DNA from: Novosphingobium sp. EMRT-2
GTDB lineage: Bacteria; Pseudomonadota; Alphaproteobacteria; Sphingomonadales; Sphingomonadaceae
NCBI RefSeq assembly: GCF_005145025.1
Contig: NZ_CP039695.1
Span: 558,001-622,000 of the forward strand
Direction: 5' to 3'
Length of the DNA: 64,000 nucleotides
Under the pieces are notes generated by a model. It was not told the DNA's origin and did not search any database. It worked only from the letters and a program-made list of their open reading frames with translations. Below, in pieces: positions 19,022-28,784 of the stretch; positions within the stretch are counted from its first letter, which is position 1, and each line of letters starts with the position of its first letter. A program made the position numbers and the translations under genes.

Positions 19022-19810
19022 ATGACCGACAAGCTCACCGAGATCTGCGACACCAAGCGCCGCGAAGTCGCGGCCCGCAAGGCGGCCACCTCGCAGGCGG
19101 ACCTCTCCGCCCGTGCCGCCGGGCAGAGCGCTCCGCGCGGGTTCGAGGCGGCCTTGCGCGCGAAAGCCGCCGCTGGCTACGCGCTGATCGCGGAGATCAA
19201 GAAGGCCAGCCCGTCCAAGGGCCTGATCCGCGCCGATTTCCAGCCCGCCGAACACGCGCGGCAATACGAGGCCGGCGGCGCGGCCTGCCTTTCGGTGCTA
19301 ACCGATGCGCCCTATTTCCAAGGGCACGAGGATTTCCTGCTCGCCGCCCGTGCCGCCTGCGCGCTGCCGGTGTTGCGCAAGGATTTCATGGTCGATCCCT
19401 GGCAGGTTTCCGAAGCCCGCGCGATCGGGGCCGACGCCATCCTCATCATCGTCGCCGCGCTGGAGGACGGCGCCATGGCCGAGATCGAGGCCGCCGCGCT
19501 CGAACACGGCATGGACGTGCTGGTCGAGGTCCATAACGAGGCCGAGATGGAGCGCGCCGCGCGGCTGCGCTCGCGCCTGATCGGCGTCAACAACCGCGAT
19601 CTCAAGCGCTTCGTCACCGACATCGCCATCACCGAACGCCTGGCCCCGCTGGCCCCGCAAGGCACGCTCATGGTCAGCGAAAGCGGCATCAATACCCATG
19701 CCGATCTCCAGCGGCTCGAAAAGTGCGGCGCACGCACCTTCCTGGTGGGCGAAAGCCTGATGCGGCAGGCCGATGTCACGGCTGCGACAAAGGCTTTGCT
19801 CCAGGGCTGA
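19022..19810 (+). CDS. trpC: indole-3-glycerol phosphate synthase
   Basis: 262 residues, a TIM-barrel enzyme closing the indole ring from CdRP. Catalytic and binding blocks are [13 protein letters not shown] (Glu and Lys), [13 protein letters not shown] (Lys), [12 protein letters not shown] and MVSESGI. It has no TrpF fusion. It is separated from trpD by 150 bases holding a palindrome. trpF, trpB and trpA are not in the window. Confidence 0.96.
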   Translation: MTDKLTEICDTKRREVAARKAATSQADLSARAAGQSAPRGFEAALRAKAAAGYALIAEIKKASPSKGLIRADFQPAEHARQYEAGGAACLSVLTDAPYFQGHEDFLLAARAACALPVLRKDFMVDPWQVSEARAIGADAILIIVAALEDGAMAEIEAAALEHGMDVLVEVHNEAEMERAARLRSRLIGVNNRDLKRFVTDIAITERLAPLAPQGTLMVSESGINTHADLQRLEKCGARTFLVGESLMRQADVTAATKALLQG

Positions 19811-19831
19811 TCCGCCGCGCTCCGCATCGGT

Positions 19832-19909
19832 CCATTTTCACCGTACCTCGCTCCCCCGCACGGCAGTAGGGGCGGTCCCGTCATAACGGGCAGCGTGGGT
19901 GAAAAATGG
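19832..19909 (+). repeat. inverted repeat spanning the start of the gene after trpC
   Basis: CCATTTTCACC (19832-19842) is complementary to GGTGAAAAATGG (19898-19909) apart from one extra A. A smaller hairpin CCCGT-CATA-ACGGG lies between them. The right arm covers the possible GTG start and ends one base before the ATG at 19911, so a folded mRNA would hide the translation start. Confidence 0.5.
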
Positions 19910-19910
19910 C

Positions 19911-20789
19911 ATGAAGGCAGTCCTGCGGGGATCGCGCCGCGTCCTGCCTGCCGCCGGCACGATCCACGCTTTCCGCACCGCCCCGTTCACGCGCTTTTCG
20001 CCGGAAGAGACCGGACGGTGGGCCGCGTTCCGCGTGATCGGCGCCACCCCCGCGATGATCGCGGTTTTGGTGCTGGACGGGATCTGGACCGCACCGCCTA
20101 CGCTTGCGGACGCCGCCGCCTGCGGCATCCTGCGCGAGCACCGCTTCTCGCTGCGCCAAGAACCGGCCATCTTCGGCCTGCGCCCGCCGGACTGGAAGCT
20201 CGCCGACTTGCGCGAACCCGCGTTGCTGGGCAAAGCGCCACTGTCCGCGCAGGACCTCGCCCACGCCGAAGCCATCGCCTGCTATGGCATCGGCGCGCGC
20301 TACGGCACCTCGCTCGACAGCGCGAGCATCGCGGCCGAAGGCGAATGGCGCTGGGCGCACGAACGCGATGCGCTGCGCGAGGAAGTCGCGCGCGCATTGA
20401 TCGTCGAGAAGGCGGAAGCGGCCGCCGCCCGCGCCGTCCAGGCAGCACGGACCGCCGCGCTGACGTGGGACCGGCTGCGCGCCGAAACGCCGCTGGCAGG
20501 TTGGGATGCCGCCGCCATGGCCCTGCCGCCCGCTTTCGTCGCCGGCGCGCGCAGAACGCTTCTGCAGGCCTGCACCGAACTGGCCGCGCTGGCGCCGAAA
20601 CCCCGCAAGCCCGCCGCGCGCGCGATCTTCAAGCGCTGCGTGGCGTGGTTCAACCACGCCGATCACCGCATCGGCGGCATGATCGGTACGGCGGAGCGCG
20701 ACGACATCCGCGCCGCTCTCGCCGAGATGGCCCGGCTTGCCGGGCAGAAGCGGCTGCTGGAGGAAATCGACGGCTGGCGCGACTGGTAG
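19911..20789 (+). CDS. hypothetical protein between trpC and moaC
   Basis: 292 residues from ATG 19911 (a GTG at 19899 would add four). I do not recognise a characterised family. Helix-rich, soluble, Arg/Ala-rich, with no signal peptide or membrane span. Stretches such as YGIGARYGTSLDSASIAAEG and KRCVAWFNHADHRIGGMIG look conserved rather than random. Base composition matches the neighbours. It lies in the trp-moa gene order but has no visible link to either pathway. The start region is covered by an inverted repeat. Confidence 0.65.
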   Translation: MKAVLRGSRRVLPAAGTIHAFRTAPFTRFSPEETGRWAAFRVIGATPAMIAVLVLDGIWTAPPTLADAAACGILREHRFSLRQEPAIFGLRPPDWKLADLREPALLGKAPLSAQDLAHAEAIACYGIGARYGTSLDSASIAAEGEWRWAHERDALREEVARALIVEKAEAAAARAVQAARTAALTWDRLRAETPLAGWDAAAMALPPAFVAGARRTLLQACTELAALAPKPRKPAARAIFKRCVAWFNHADHRIGGMIGTAERDDIRAALAEMARLAGQKRLLEEIDGWRDW

Positions 20790-21053
20790 GGAAGGACGGC
20801 ACCCTGTCGTCCTTGCAAGGGGCAAAGCCCTGCGGCAATCTAGGTGACGGTCTGGATTGCTTCGCTACGCTCGCAATGAAGAACAGGCCTATCGGCACGG
20901 AGACAAGCCCTTCCCTCTGTCCTGCGCCGCGATCCTCTGGCATGACCACAGCATGACGGCCTGTTCCCCCCCTTCTTGCGGCGCCATTTCCGCCGCCTGC
21001 CCGCCCCACGTTCCTTCGCCATGGACCGTGGCGACTTCGCAAGATTTCTGCCC
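20790..21053. repeat. non-coding interval with REP-like ATTGC...GCAAT element
   Basis: The 264 bases between the hypothetical gene and moaC contain the palindrome-like ATTGCTTCGCTACGCTCGCA (from 20856; complementary ends ATTGC/GCAAT at 20856-20860 and 20873-20877). This wording recurs as short extragenic repeats in many proteobacterial genomes. I see no gene or terminator in the rest. Confidence 0.5.
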
Positions 21054-21545
21054 ATGAGCGGGCTGACGCATCTCGATTCGCAAGGCCATGCGCGCATGGT
21101 CGATGTCGGCGGCAAGGCGGAGACGGCGCGTGTCGCCATCGCGCGGGGCCGCATCCGCATGACGCCGGCCACGCTTGCCGCCATCCGCGATGGCGATGCG
21201 CCAAAGGGCGACGTTCTGGCGGCAGCGCGGATCGCCGGGATCATGGCGGCGAAGAAGGCGGGCGAGCTCATCCCCCTGTGCCATCCGCTTGCGCTCAATG
21301 CGATCGCAGTGGAGTTTGCCTTCGTGCCCGATGGCGTGGAGGTGACCGCCACCGCGTCGCTCACTGGCCGGACCGGGGTGGAAATGGAAGCGCTGACCGC
21401 CGTCTCGATCGCGCTGCTGACCATCTACGACATGGCCAAGGCGCTGGACAAGGGCATGGTGATCGAACAGGTCCGCCTGATCGAAAAGCGCGGCGGCAAG
21501 TCGGGCACGTGGCGCGCGGATGAAGGGCCGCAAGATAAGGCATGA
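21054..21545 (+). CDS. moaC: cyclic pyranopterin monophosphate synthase MoaC
   Basis: 163 residues, second step of molybdenum cofactor synthesis. Starts [20 protein letters not shown], with the conserved [20 protein letters not shown] (substrate-binding C-H) and [20 protein letters not shown] blocks and the [19 protein letters not shown] end. ATG 21054 is the family start. The stop overlaps the moeA start by four bases. Confidence 0.96.
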   Translation: MSGLTHLDSQGHARMVDVGGKAETARVAIARGRIRMTPATLAAIRDGDAPKGDVLAAARIAGIMAAKKAGELIPLCHPLALNAIAVEFAFVPDGVEVTATASLTGRTGVEMEALTAVSIALLTIYDMAKALDKGMVIEQVRLIEKRGGKSGTWRADEGPQDKA

Positions 21546-22747
21546 AGACGCCGCCGTTACCGCTGGAGGAGGCGCAGCGCCGCCTGCTCGCCCTGGCCCC
21601 CTCACTGCCGGTCGAACACCGCCCCGCTGCCGAATGCGTGGGTTTCCATCTCGCCCAGCCGCTTGCCGCGCGGCGCAACCAGCCCGAGGCCGCGCTCTCC
21701 GCCATGGACGGATACGCCCTGCGCGCCACCGACCTTCCCGGGCCGTGGACCGTGGTAGGCGAAAGCGCCGCCGGCCATCCGTTCGACGGGACGGTCGCGC
21801 CCGGACAGGCGGTGCGGATCAGCACCGGCGCCGTGGTTCCCGACGGCGCGGACATGGTGCTGATCCAGGAAGACGCCGCTCGCGTCGGCGACAGCCTGCG
21901 TCTTACCGGCGAACCGCCCCTGCCCCGGGACAAACACATCCGCCCGCGCGGCATGGATTTCGCCCTCGATGCACCCTTGCTGCCGGCCGGGCAGCGCATG
22001 GGGCCGGCGCAGATCGCCCTCGCCGTGTCCGCCGGGCATCATTACCTTGCCGTGCGCCGGCCAGTGAAGCTCGCCGTGATCGATTGCGGCGATGAGCTGG
22101 TCGCCCCCGGCACCCCGCTCGCGCCCCACCAGATTCCCGCCAGCAATGGCCCGATGCTGGCCGCGCTGGCGGCAAGCTGCCGGGTCGTGACCGACCGCAT
22201 CGGACCGACCCCCGACCGGCTCGATGACCTCATCGCAGCGCTGGATCGCGTGCGCGATGCCGATGTGGTGGTCACAAGCGGCGGCGCTTCGGTGGGCGAC
22301 CACGATCTCGTTCGCCCGGCAATCGAGGCCACCGGCGCCACGCTGGACTTCTGGCGGGTCGCGATCAAGCCGGGCAAGCCGCTGATGGTGGCGCAACGCG
22401 GCGCGCAAGTGATCCTGGGCCTGCCCGGCAATCCCGCCGCCGCTTTCGTTACCGGCTACCTGTTCCTGCTGCCGCTCCTCCGGGCCGCGCTGGGCGCGGC
22501 GGAAACCTTGCCACGCGTTATTCCCGCCCGCCTCGCGCAGGATATGCCGGCCGGTGGCGGACGTACCGAATTCCTGCGCGCCCGCTGGGACGGTGCCAGC
22601 GTGACGCTCGATCCCCTGCAGGATTCCGGTGCGTTGTCGTCGCTCGCGCGCAGCAACGCGCTGGTCCGGCGCGAAGCCCGCGCGCCATTGAAGCCTGCGG
22701 GAACAGATGTTCCGGTCTATTTGCTGGAAAATGGCGGAATTGCTTGA
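21542..22747 (+). CDS. moeA: molybdopterin molybdenumtransferase MoeA
   Basis: 401 residues, inserts molybdenum into molybdopterin adenylate. Domains in order: N-terminal arm with [12 protein letters not shown], central MoCF-like domain with [11 protein letters not shown] and [30 protein letters not shown], and a C-terminal beta domain with RTEFLRAR. It is translationally coupled to moaC (ATGA). The -35 element of the lexA promoter overlaps its stop codon. Confidence 0.95.
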   Translation: MKTPPLPLEEAQRRLLALAPSLPVEHRPAAECVGFHLAQPLAARRNQPEAALSAMDGYALRATDLPGPWTVVGESAAGHPFDGTVAPGQAVRISTGAVVPDGADMVLIQEDAARVGDSLRLTGEPPLPRDKHIRPRGMDFALDAPLLPAGQRMGPAQIALAVSAGHHYLAVRRPVKLAVIDCGDELVAPGTPLAPHQIPASNGPMLAALAASCRVVTDRIGPTPDRLDDLIAALDRVRDADVVVTSGGASVGDHDLVRPAIEATGATLDFWRVAIKPGKPLMVAQRGAQVILGLPGNPAAAFVTGYLFLLPLLRAALGAAETLPRVIPARLAQDMPAGGGRTEFLRARWDGASVTLDPLQDSGALSSLARSNALVRREARAPLKPAGTDVPVYLLENGGIA

Positions 22748-22786
22748 CGGGTGCGTTTTAGTTGCTTATTCGTTCCGTATTCGTTC
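22744..22786 (+). promoter_or_regulatory. lexA promoter with LexA box
   Basis: TTGACG (22744-22749) and TATTCG (22767-22772) are 17 bases apart. GTTC-N7-GTTC at 22772-22786 is an exact alphaproteobacterial LexA box and overlaps the end of the -10 element, as expected for autorepression. It lies 18 bases before the lexA start. Confidence 0.85.
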
Positions 22787-22804
22787 ACTATGGAGTGACG
22801 CGCA

Positions 22805-23497
22805 ATGCTGACGCGCAAGCAGCACGAACTGCTGACTTTCATCCAGCTCCGGCTTGAGGAGTCCGGCATTTCCCCCTCGTTCGAGGAAATGAAAGAAGCG
22901 CTCGATCTCAAATCGAAATCGGGCGTCCACCGCCTGATTTCCGCGCTGGAGGAACGCGGCTTCATCCGTCGGCTACCCAACCGCGCCCGCGCTCTGGAAG
23001 TGCTGCGCCAGCCGGACAGCGCAACCACCAAGGCCGCGTCGCGCACGGCTCCCGCCAACGATGTGGTCGTGCCGCTGCGCAGCCCGCCGAAGACCGCACC
23101 GGCGCCGGCGAACGACGTCATCGAAGTGCCGCTTCACGGCCGCATCGCCGCCGGCGCCCCGATCGAGGCGCTGGAAGGTTCCAGCGTACTGCCGGTGCCC
23201 GCCGCCCTGCTCGGCGCGGGGGAGCATTACGCGCTGGAAGTATCCGGGGATTCGATGGTCGATGCCGGGATTTTCGATGGCGATTTCGCGCTGGTCCGGC
23301 GCACAGACATCGCCCGCGATGGTGAAATCGTGGTGGCGCTGATCCGGGGCGAGGAAGCGACGCTCAAGTACCTGCGCCGCGAAAAGGGCATGATCCGGCT
23401 CGATCCCGCGAACGCCGCCTACGATCCGCAATACTACCGTCCCGATGAAGTGCAGGTGCAGGGCAAGCTCGCGGGGTTGCTGCGCCGCTATCACTGA
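22805..23497 (+). CDS. lexA: SOS repressor LexA
   Basis: 230 residues. An N-terminal winged helix ([13 protein letters not shown] through about 70) binds SOS boxes, followed by a long Pro/Ala linker (about 70-105). The S24 self-cleavage domain has cleavage site A116-G117 (GRIAAGAP), nucleophile S150 ([10 protein letters not shown]) and K188 (EATLKYL). It is autoregulated through the LexA box immediately upstream. The 3' end overlaps the convergent comEC gene by seven bases. Confidence 0.97.
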   Translation: MLTRKQHELLTFIQLRLEESGISPSFEEMKEALDLKSKSGVHRLISALEERGFIRRLPNRARALEVLRQPDSATTKAASRTAPANDVVVPLRSPPKTAPAPANDVIEVPLHGRIAAGAPIEALEGSSVLPVPAALLGAGEHYALEVSGDSMVDAGIFDGDFALVRRTDIARDGEIVVALIRGEEATLKYLRREKGMIRLDPANAAYDPQYYRPDEVQVQGKLAGLLRRYH

Positions 23498-25698
23498 TCC
23501 GTTGATGCGGGCGACGGCGCGGCTTCCGGCCGGCGCGTCGCCGTCCAGCGATACCAGCCGTGGTGCCCCTGCGTCTCGGCTACGGTGCGCACGGTTCCGG
23601 CGGCAAGATCGATGGTCAGCCCGCCGGTTCGCGCCAGCAAGGCCCGGTCCGCCTTCAGCATCCGGGGCAGGCAGGTCCGCGGCAGCCGGCGGTCGGCGAT
23701 GACGATGTCCGCCGCCGCGCAGGCCCGCTTCAGTTCCCCGATCTCCACCAGATCCTGCCCGCGCGCCATCAGCACCACGAATGCGCGCTCTCCCCGTTTC
23801 AATACTATCCGGCAGAAATCACCGTTGCAGGCCGCGCCGGGCCAGGTATCGAGCGGCCGCACATCTCCTTCCATGCCGGCCATTTCCAGCAGGTTCTCGC
23901 GCGTGTACTCCCCGCGAGTCTGGCGCAGCACTAGCAGGTCCTCCCCCTCTCCGGTAATTCCCACATTGCGGCCGTCGCCCGATACCAGGATGTCGGGCGG
24001 GCGCATGGTGGCAAAGACCAGCGCGGCCACCGTCGCCGGAACGAAGCCCCACAAGCGGACGGTGCCGGTCCACAGCGCCAGCCACAGCCCGCCGGCAACG
24101 AACAGCGCGAACACCCCGGGCGGCATCGACGGCATCAGCGTCACCGCGCCGGGCTGCCCCGCCGTCACGTGCGCCAGCCACAGCAGGAGTTCGAGCGACT
24201 TGCCCGTCAGCCACCACGCCGGCCCGCCCGCCCCCACCACGTCCAGCACCAGCGCCAGCGCGATCAGCGGCATGGTCACGAACGTGGTCAGCGGAATGGC
24301 GATGACGTTGGCCGCCGCGCCGTAGATCCCGGCGCGGTGGAAATGGAACAGCCCGATCGGCATCAGCGCCAGTTCGATCACGAGTCCCGTCGCGAGCAGC
24401 ATCACGAGATGCCGCCCCAGGCGAAGCAGTACCCCTTCCTCGCGCGCGGCCAGGAAGCGCTTGGCCGGGGCGGAACCGTGGAACGCGATGATCGCGATCA
24501 CGGAAGCGAAGCTCATCTGGAAACTCGGCCCGAATACGGCCTCGGGCCAGAACACCATGACGAAGAACGCCGCCACCGCCAGCATCCGCAGCGACAGCGG
24601 ATCGCGCCCCAGCGCCAGCGCCGCCAGCACCAGCAGCGCGCCGATGCACGATCGCACGGTCGGCACTTCCGATCCCGTCAACAGGGTATAGGCAATGCCC
24701 GCCAGCGCCCCCGCCGCCGCTGCGACGATCGGCAGGCGCACGCGCAAGGCGACGAAGGGAATCAACGCGAACAGGCGCACGGTCAGGAAATAGACCGCCG
24801 CGATCACCGCGCTCACGTGCAGGCCGCTGATCGAAAGCAGGTGCGTCAGCCCGGCATCGCGCATCGCGTCCTCGTCGGTCGGCGCGATGCTGCCCCGATC
24901 GCCGCTGGCCAGTGCGGCCGCGATCGAACCGGGCGATCCACCAAGGCGGGCGCGGATGTGATCGGCCAGGTGTTGCTGCCAACGGCGCAGCAGCCCTCCC
25001 CCATCGGGCGGGGCCAGCACATCGACCGGGCCGACCACGCTCCCGGTCGCGGCCAGGCCCTGGAACCATGCGGCGCGGGCGAAGTCGTATCCACCGGGCA
25101 GCATCGGCGGAGCGGGCGGCATCAGGCGCGCCCGCAGGCGCACCGTGGCGCCTTCGGCAAGACCTGGCCGGTCCTGCGCCAGCGGCAGGTTCACGCGCAC
25201 CCGCATCGCATCGGGCACGCCGTCCATTCGCGCATCGATCAGCAGGCGCACCCGTTCGCGCGCGCTTTCCTCCTGCCGGTCGAGAATGCGGCCTTCCACC
25301 CAGCCGATGGTCGGACGGGCCACCCCCGACTTTCCGACGAGCGCAGACTTGCTCCACACCGTCACGCACCCCGCCGCGACCATGAGCGGAAGCGACAGCA
25401 ACGCAAGCCGGACATAGTCCAGCGAGCCCTCGCGCGGGAGCGTCAGGGTCAGCGCCGCCACCGCCGCGCAGGCCGCGAGGAGCGCCATCCATTGCCATGG
25501 GCCATCCAGTTCGAGCCAGCTTGCGATGCCGGCCAGGAACGCGACCGCGAGCCACGGCGCACGCTCGAACGGGCGGGCGGCGAGGAATGCGTTGATCGAC
25601 GGAAGTATGCTGGACAAGCGCCGATATTTGGCCCAATGCCGCGCCGGTTCCACCGGCAGATTCTCCGCCGGTTCAGCCTCAGTTTCGACTGTGGCCAT
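23491..25698 (-). CDS. comEC: ComEC/Rec2-family DNA-uptake channel protein
   Basis: 735 residues from ATG 25698 (other in-frame starts at 25707 and 25767). Hydrophobic inner-membrane protein. An N-terminal DUF4131-like soluble domain is followed by the multi-helix Competence domain with [18 protein letters not shown] and [15 protein letters not shown]. The C-terminal domain ([18 protein letters not shown]) lacks the metallo-beta-lactamase HxHxDH motif, as is usual in this group. It would move single-stranded DNA across the inner membrane in transformation. It is divergent from gltX. Confidence 0.9.
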   Translation of the reverse strand: MATVETEAEPAENLPVEPARHWAKYRRLSSILPSINAFLAARPFERAPWLAVAFLAGIASWLELDGPWQWMALLAACAAVAALTLTLPREGSLDYVRLALLSLPLMVAAGCVTVWSKSALVGKSGVARPTIGWVEGRILDRQEESARERVRLLIDARMDGVPDAMRVRVNLPLAQDRPGLAEGATVRLRARLMPPAPPMLPGGYDFARAAWFQGLAATGSVVGPVDVLAPPDGGGLLRRWQQHLADHIRARLGGSPGSIAAALASGDRGSIAPTDEDAMRDAGLTHLLSISGLHVSAVIAAVYFLTVRLFALIPFVALRVRLPIVAAAAGALAGIAYTLLTGSEVPTVRSCIGALLVLAALALGRDPLSLRMLAVAAFFVMVFWPEAVFGPSFQMSFASVIAIIAFHGSAPAKRFLAAREEGVLLRLGRHLVMLLATGLVIELALMPIGLFHFHRAGIYGAAANVIAIPLTTFVTMPLIALALVLDVVGAGGPAWWLTGKSLELLLWLAHVTAGQPGAVTLMPSMPPGVFALFVAGGLWLALWTGTVRLWGFVPATVAALVFATMRPPDILVSGDGRNVGITGEGEDLLVLRQTRGEYTRENLLEMAGMEGDVRPLDTWPGAACNGDFCRIVLKRGERAFVVLMARGQDLVEIGELKRACAAADIVIADRRLPRTCLPRMLKADRALLARTGGLTIDLAAGTVRTVAETQGHHGWYRWTATRRPEAAPSPASTDQ

Positions 25699-25736
25699 GG
25701 ACGCCATGGAATGCAATAGGAAGGACCGCGCGGCCG

Positions 25737-27215
25737 ATGGCAAGCGCCACTGAAACCGTTTCCGCACAATCGGCCGTCAGAGCCGGCCAGGAACGCTCCG
25801 GCGTTGTTACGCGCTTTGCTCCCTCGCCGACCGGGTTCCTGCATATCGGCGGCGCCAGGACCGCGCTTTTCAACTGGCTGTTCGCGCGTCACCATGGCGG
25901 CACGTACCTGCTGCGGATCGAGGACACCGATCGCGCCCGCTCCACCGACGCGGCGATCGACGCGATCTTCGACGGGCTGGAGTGGCTGGGCCTGACCGGC
26001 GACGAACCGGCCGTGTTCCAGTTCGCCCGCTCGGAGCGGCACGCCGAAGTAGCCCATGCGCTGCTGGCGGCCGGCCATGCCTATCGCTGCTACCTCACCC
26101 AGGAAGAGCTGGCCGCGCGCCGCGCCAAGGCGCAGGAAGAACGCCGCCCGTTCCGCATCGACAGCGAATGGCGCGACGCCGATCCCGCGACCTGGCCCGC
26201 GGGCCAGCCCTATGTCGTGCGGATCAAGGCCCCGCGCGAGGGGCAGACGGTCATCGCCGATCTGGTGCAGGGCGAGATCACGGTCAGCAACAGCGAGATC
26301 GACGATTTCATCCTGCTCCGTTCCGACGGGACGCCCACCTACATGCTCGCGGTCGTGGTCGACGATCACGACATGGGCGTGACCCACGTGATCCGGGGCG
26401 ACGATCACATCAACAACGCCTTTCGCCAGCTCGTGATCATTCGCGGGATGCACGCGATCGAAGGCGGCTGGCCGGACCCGGCCTATGCCCACATTCCGCT
26501 GATCCACGGCGCGGACGGCGCCAAGCTTTCCAAGCGCCACGGCGCGCTGGGCGTGGACGCCTATCGCGACGAGATGGGCCTGCTGCCCGAAGCGGTGTTC
26601 AACTACCTGCTGCGCCTTGGCTGGGGCCATGGCGACGAGGAGATCATCTCGCGCGATCAGGCGGTCGAATGGTTCGATATCGGCCACGTCGGCAAGGGCG
26701 CATCGCGGTTCGATTTCAAGAAGCTGCTGAACCTCAACGGGCACTACTTGCGCGAAGCCGAAGACGCCCGGCTCGCGGCGCTGGTTGCTCCCCGGCTCAA
26801 GCCGCTGGCCCCCGCGTTCGACGAAGCGCGGGACATGGCGCTGCTGGAGCAGGCGATGCCCGTGCTCAAGGTGCGCGCAGCCGATCTCAACGAACTGGCG
26901 CAGGGCGCCGTGTTCCTGTTCTCGCAGCGTCCGCTGCCGCTCGACGCGAAAGCGCAGAGCCTGCTGACGGACGATGCACGCACCATTCTCGCAGCGATCA
27001 TCTCCAGGATCGATGCGGAATGCGACTGGACAACCTCCACGCTGGAGGCCAGTCTCAAGGCCATGGCAGAGGAGCTGGGAGTAGGACTGGGCAAGCTTGC
27101 CCAGCCGTTACGCGCAGCGTTGACGGGTCAGACAACCTCGCCGGGCATATTCGACGTTCTGGTCTTGCTGGGCAAGGAAGAAGCGCTTGCGCGACTCCGC
27201 GACCAATCCGCATGA
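25737..27215 (+). CDS. gltX: glutamyl-tRNA synthetase
   Basis: 492 residues, class I synthetase. The HIGH signature is HIGG (residues 36-39) in [17 protein letters not shown] and the KMSKS equivalent is KLSKRHG (about 262). RIEDTDRAR is conserved. It charges tRNA-Glu and, in alphaproteobacteria, often tRNA-Gln as well. The C-terminal anticodon-binding region ends near [11 protein letters not shown]. The start lies only 38 bases from the divergent comEC start, so the two promoters must overlap coding DNA. Confidence 0.97.
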   Translation: MASATETVSAQSAVRAGQERSGVVTRFAPSPTGFLHIGGARTALFNWLFARHHGGTYLLRIEDTDRARSTDAAIDAIFDGLEWLGLTGDEPAVFQFARSERHAEVAHALLAAGHAYRCYLTQEELAARRAKAQEERRPFRIDSEWRDADPATWPAGQPYVVRIKAPREGQTVIADLVQGEITVSNSEIDDFILLRSDGTPTYMLAVVVDDHDMGVTHVIRGDDHINNAFRQLVIIRGMHAIEGGWPDPAYAHIPLIHGADGAKLSKRHGALGVDAYRDEMGLLPEAVFNYLLRLGWGHGDEEIISRDQAVEWFDIGHVGKGASRFDFKKLLNLNGHYLREAEDARLAALVAPRLKPLAPAFDEARDMALLEQAMPVLKVRAADLNELAQGAVFLFSQRPLPLDAKAQSLLTDDARTILAAIISRIDAECDWTTSTLEASLKAMAEELGVGLGKLAQPLRAALTGQTTSPGIFDVLVLLGKEEALARLRDQSA

Positions 27216-27281
27216 ACCAGTTCGTTTTCTAATCTCCTTGCCGTATCTCCCACGGCACAACCCAGATCAGGAGGGCTTAGC

Positions 27282-28568
27282 GTGAGCGAAAACCAGGCTA
27301 CTTTGAGCGCGGACGGCAAGACTGTCGAAATGCCGGTCCGCAGCGGCACCATCGGGCCGGATGTGGTCGATATCCGCAAGCTCTACGGGCAGACCGGCCT
27401 GTTCACCTACGATCCCGGCTTCACCTCCACCGCGAGCTGCGATTCCGCGATCACCTATATCGATGGCGATGAAGGCGTGCTGCTGCACCGCGGCTACCCG
27501 ATCGGCCAGCTTGCCGAACACTCCTCGTTCATGGAAGTCAGCTACCTGCTGCTGAACGGCGAACTGCCGAACCAGGACGAACTCGCGGAGTTCACCCGCA
27601 CCATCAGCCGCCACACCATGGTGCACGAACAGCTCAGCACGTTCTATCGCGGCTTCCGTCGCGATGCGCACCCCATGGCGATCATGTGCGGCGTGGTCGG
27701 CGCGCTTTCGGCGTTCTACCATGACTCCACCGACATCGCCGATCCGCAGCACCGCAAGATCAGCTCGCACCGCCTGATCGCCAAGATGCCGACGATCGCG
27801 GCCATGGCGTACAAGTATTCGGTCGGCCAGCCGTTCCTCTATCCGAAGAACGAGCTGTCCTACACCGGCAACTTCCTGCGCATGACGTTCGGCGTTCCGG
27901 CCGAGGAATACGAAGTCGTGCCCGAAGTGGAACGGGCGATGGACCGCATCTTCATCCTCCATGCCGATCACGAACAGAACGCCTCGACCTCGACCGTGCG
28001 CCTTGCCGGATCGTCGGGCGCCAATCCGTTCGCGTGCATGGCGGCGGGCATCGCCTGCCTGTGGGGACCGGCGCATGGTGGCGCGAACGAAGCCGCGCTG
28101 AACATGCTCAAGGAAATCGGCACGCCCGACAAGATCCCGCACTACATAGAGCGCGCCAAGGACAAGAACGATCCGTTCCGCCTGATGGGCTTCGGCCATC
28201 GCGTGTACAAGAACTACGATCCGCGCGCGACCGTGATGCAGCAGACGGTGCGCGAGGTGTTCTCGGCGCTGAAGGTCAACGATCCGCTGTTCGAAACCGC
28301 GCTTCGCCTCGAAGAGATCGCGCTCAACGATCCCTACTTCATCGAGAAGAAGCTGTTCCCGAACGTGGACTTCTATTCGGGCATCATCCTGTCGGCGATC
28401 GGCTTCCCGACCACGATGTTCACCGTGCTGTTCGCGCTGGCGCGCACCGTGGGCTGGGTGGCGCAGTGGAACGAAATGATCTCCGACCCCGGCCAGAAGA
28501 TCGGTCGTCCGCGCCAGCTCTACACCGGGCCGACGCAGCGCGACTACGTACCGCTGAACCAGCGCTAA
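27282..28568 (+). CDS. gltA: citrate synthase
   Basis: 428 residues, type II hexameric citrate synthase of the TCA cycle. The GTG start is preceded by a strong AGGAGG. Active-site residues are in [15 protein letters not shown] (His), [12 protein letters not shown] (His) and [16 protein letters not shown] (Asp). It follows gltX by 66 bases, an order common in sphingomonads. Confidence 0.97.
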   Translation: MSENQATLSADGKTVEMPVRSGTIGPDVVDIRKLYGQTGLFTYDPGFTSTASCDSAITYIDGDEGVLLHRGYPIGQLAEHSSFMEVSYLLLNGELPNQDELAEFTRTISRHTMVHEQLSTFYRGFRRDAHPMAIMCGVVGALSAFYHDSTDIADPQHRKISSHRLIAKMPTIAAMAYKYSVGQPFLYPKNELSYTGNFLRMTFGVPAEEYEVVPEVERAMDRIFILHADHEQNASTSTVRLAGSSGANPFACMAAGIACLWGPAHGGANEAALNMLKEIGTPDKIPHYIERAKDKNDPFRLMGFGHRVYKNYDPRATVMQQTVREVFSALKVNDPLFETALRLEEIALNDPYFIEKKLFPNVDFYSGIILSAIGFPTTMFTVLFALARTVGWVAQWNEMISDPGQKIGRPRQLYTGPTQRDYVPLNQR

Positions 28569-28586
28569 GCTTCGGGAGCGGCGGCG

Positions 28587-28784
28587 ATGCTCAGAATAAT
28601 CCTGCGGATTTTCGGCGTCGTCGCCGTCCTGATGGGCGGGCTGTGGATGGGCCAGGGAACCGGCCTCATCCTGTGGCCCGCCTCCAGCTTCATGCTGGAT
28701 CAACGCGAATGGGTATGGAAAGGTGCCGTGCTCGCCCTGCTGGGCGCCGGCGCACTATGGCGAGCCTCACGCCGGAGGCGCTGA
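28587..28784 (+). CDS. small membrane protein, unknown function
   Basis: 65 residues: a hydrophobic helix (about 5-32, with GGLWMGQGTGLILWP), a short loop, a second helix (about 43-58) and a basic tail RASRRRR. The G-G-LWMGQGTG motif suggests a conserved family, but I cannot name it. It starts 18 bases after gltA, and its 3' end overlaps the convergent kinase-like gene by 18 bases. Confidence 0.7.
   Translation: MLRIILRIFGVVAVLMGGLWMGQGTGLILWPASSFMLDQREWVWKGAVLALLGAGALWRASRRRR

Noticed and set aside
17678..19264. Leftward open frame of more than 500 codons across trpG-trpC
   Set aside because: Antisense to well-defined trp genes and passes through the intergenic palindrome.
23491..24030. 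Metallo-beta-lactamase nuclease domain at the ComEC C-terminus
   Set aside because: The region has no HxHxDH motif; it is the short C-terminal domain found in alphaproteobacterial ComEC.
24169..25719. Rightward open frame of over 500 codons
   Set aside because: Antisense to comEC; Gln/Arg/His-rich with no domain.
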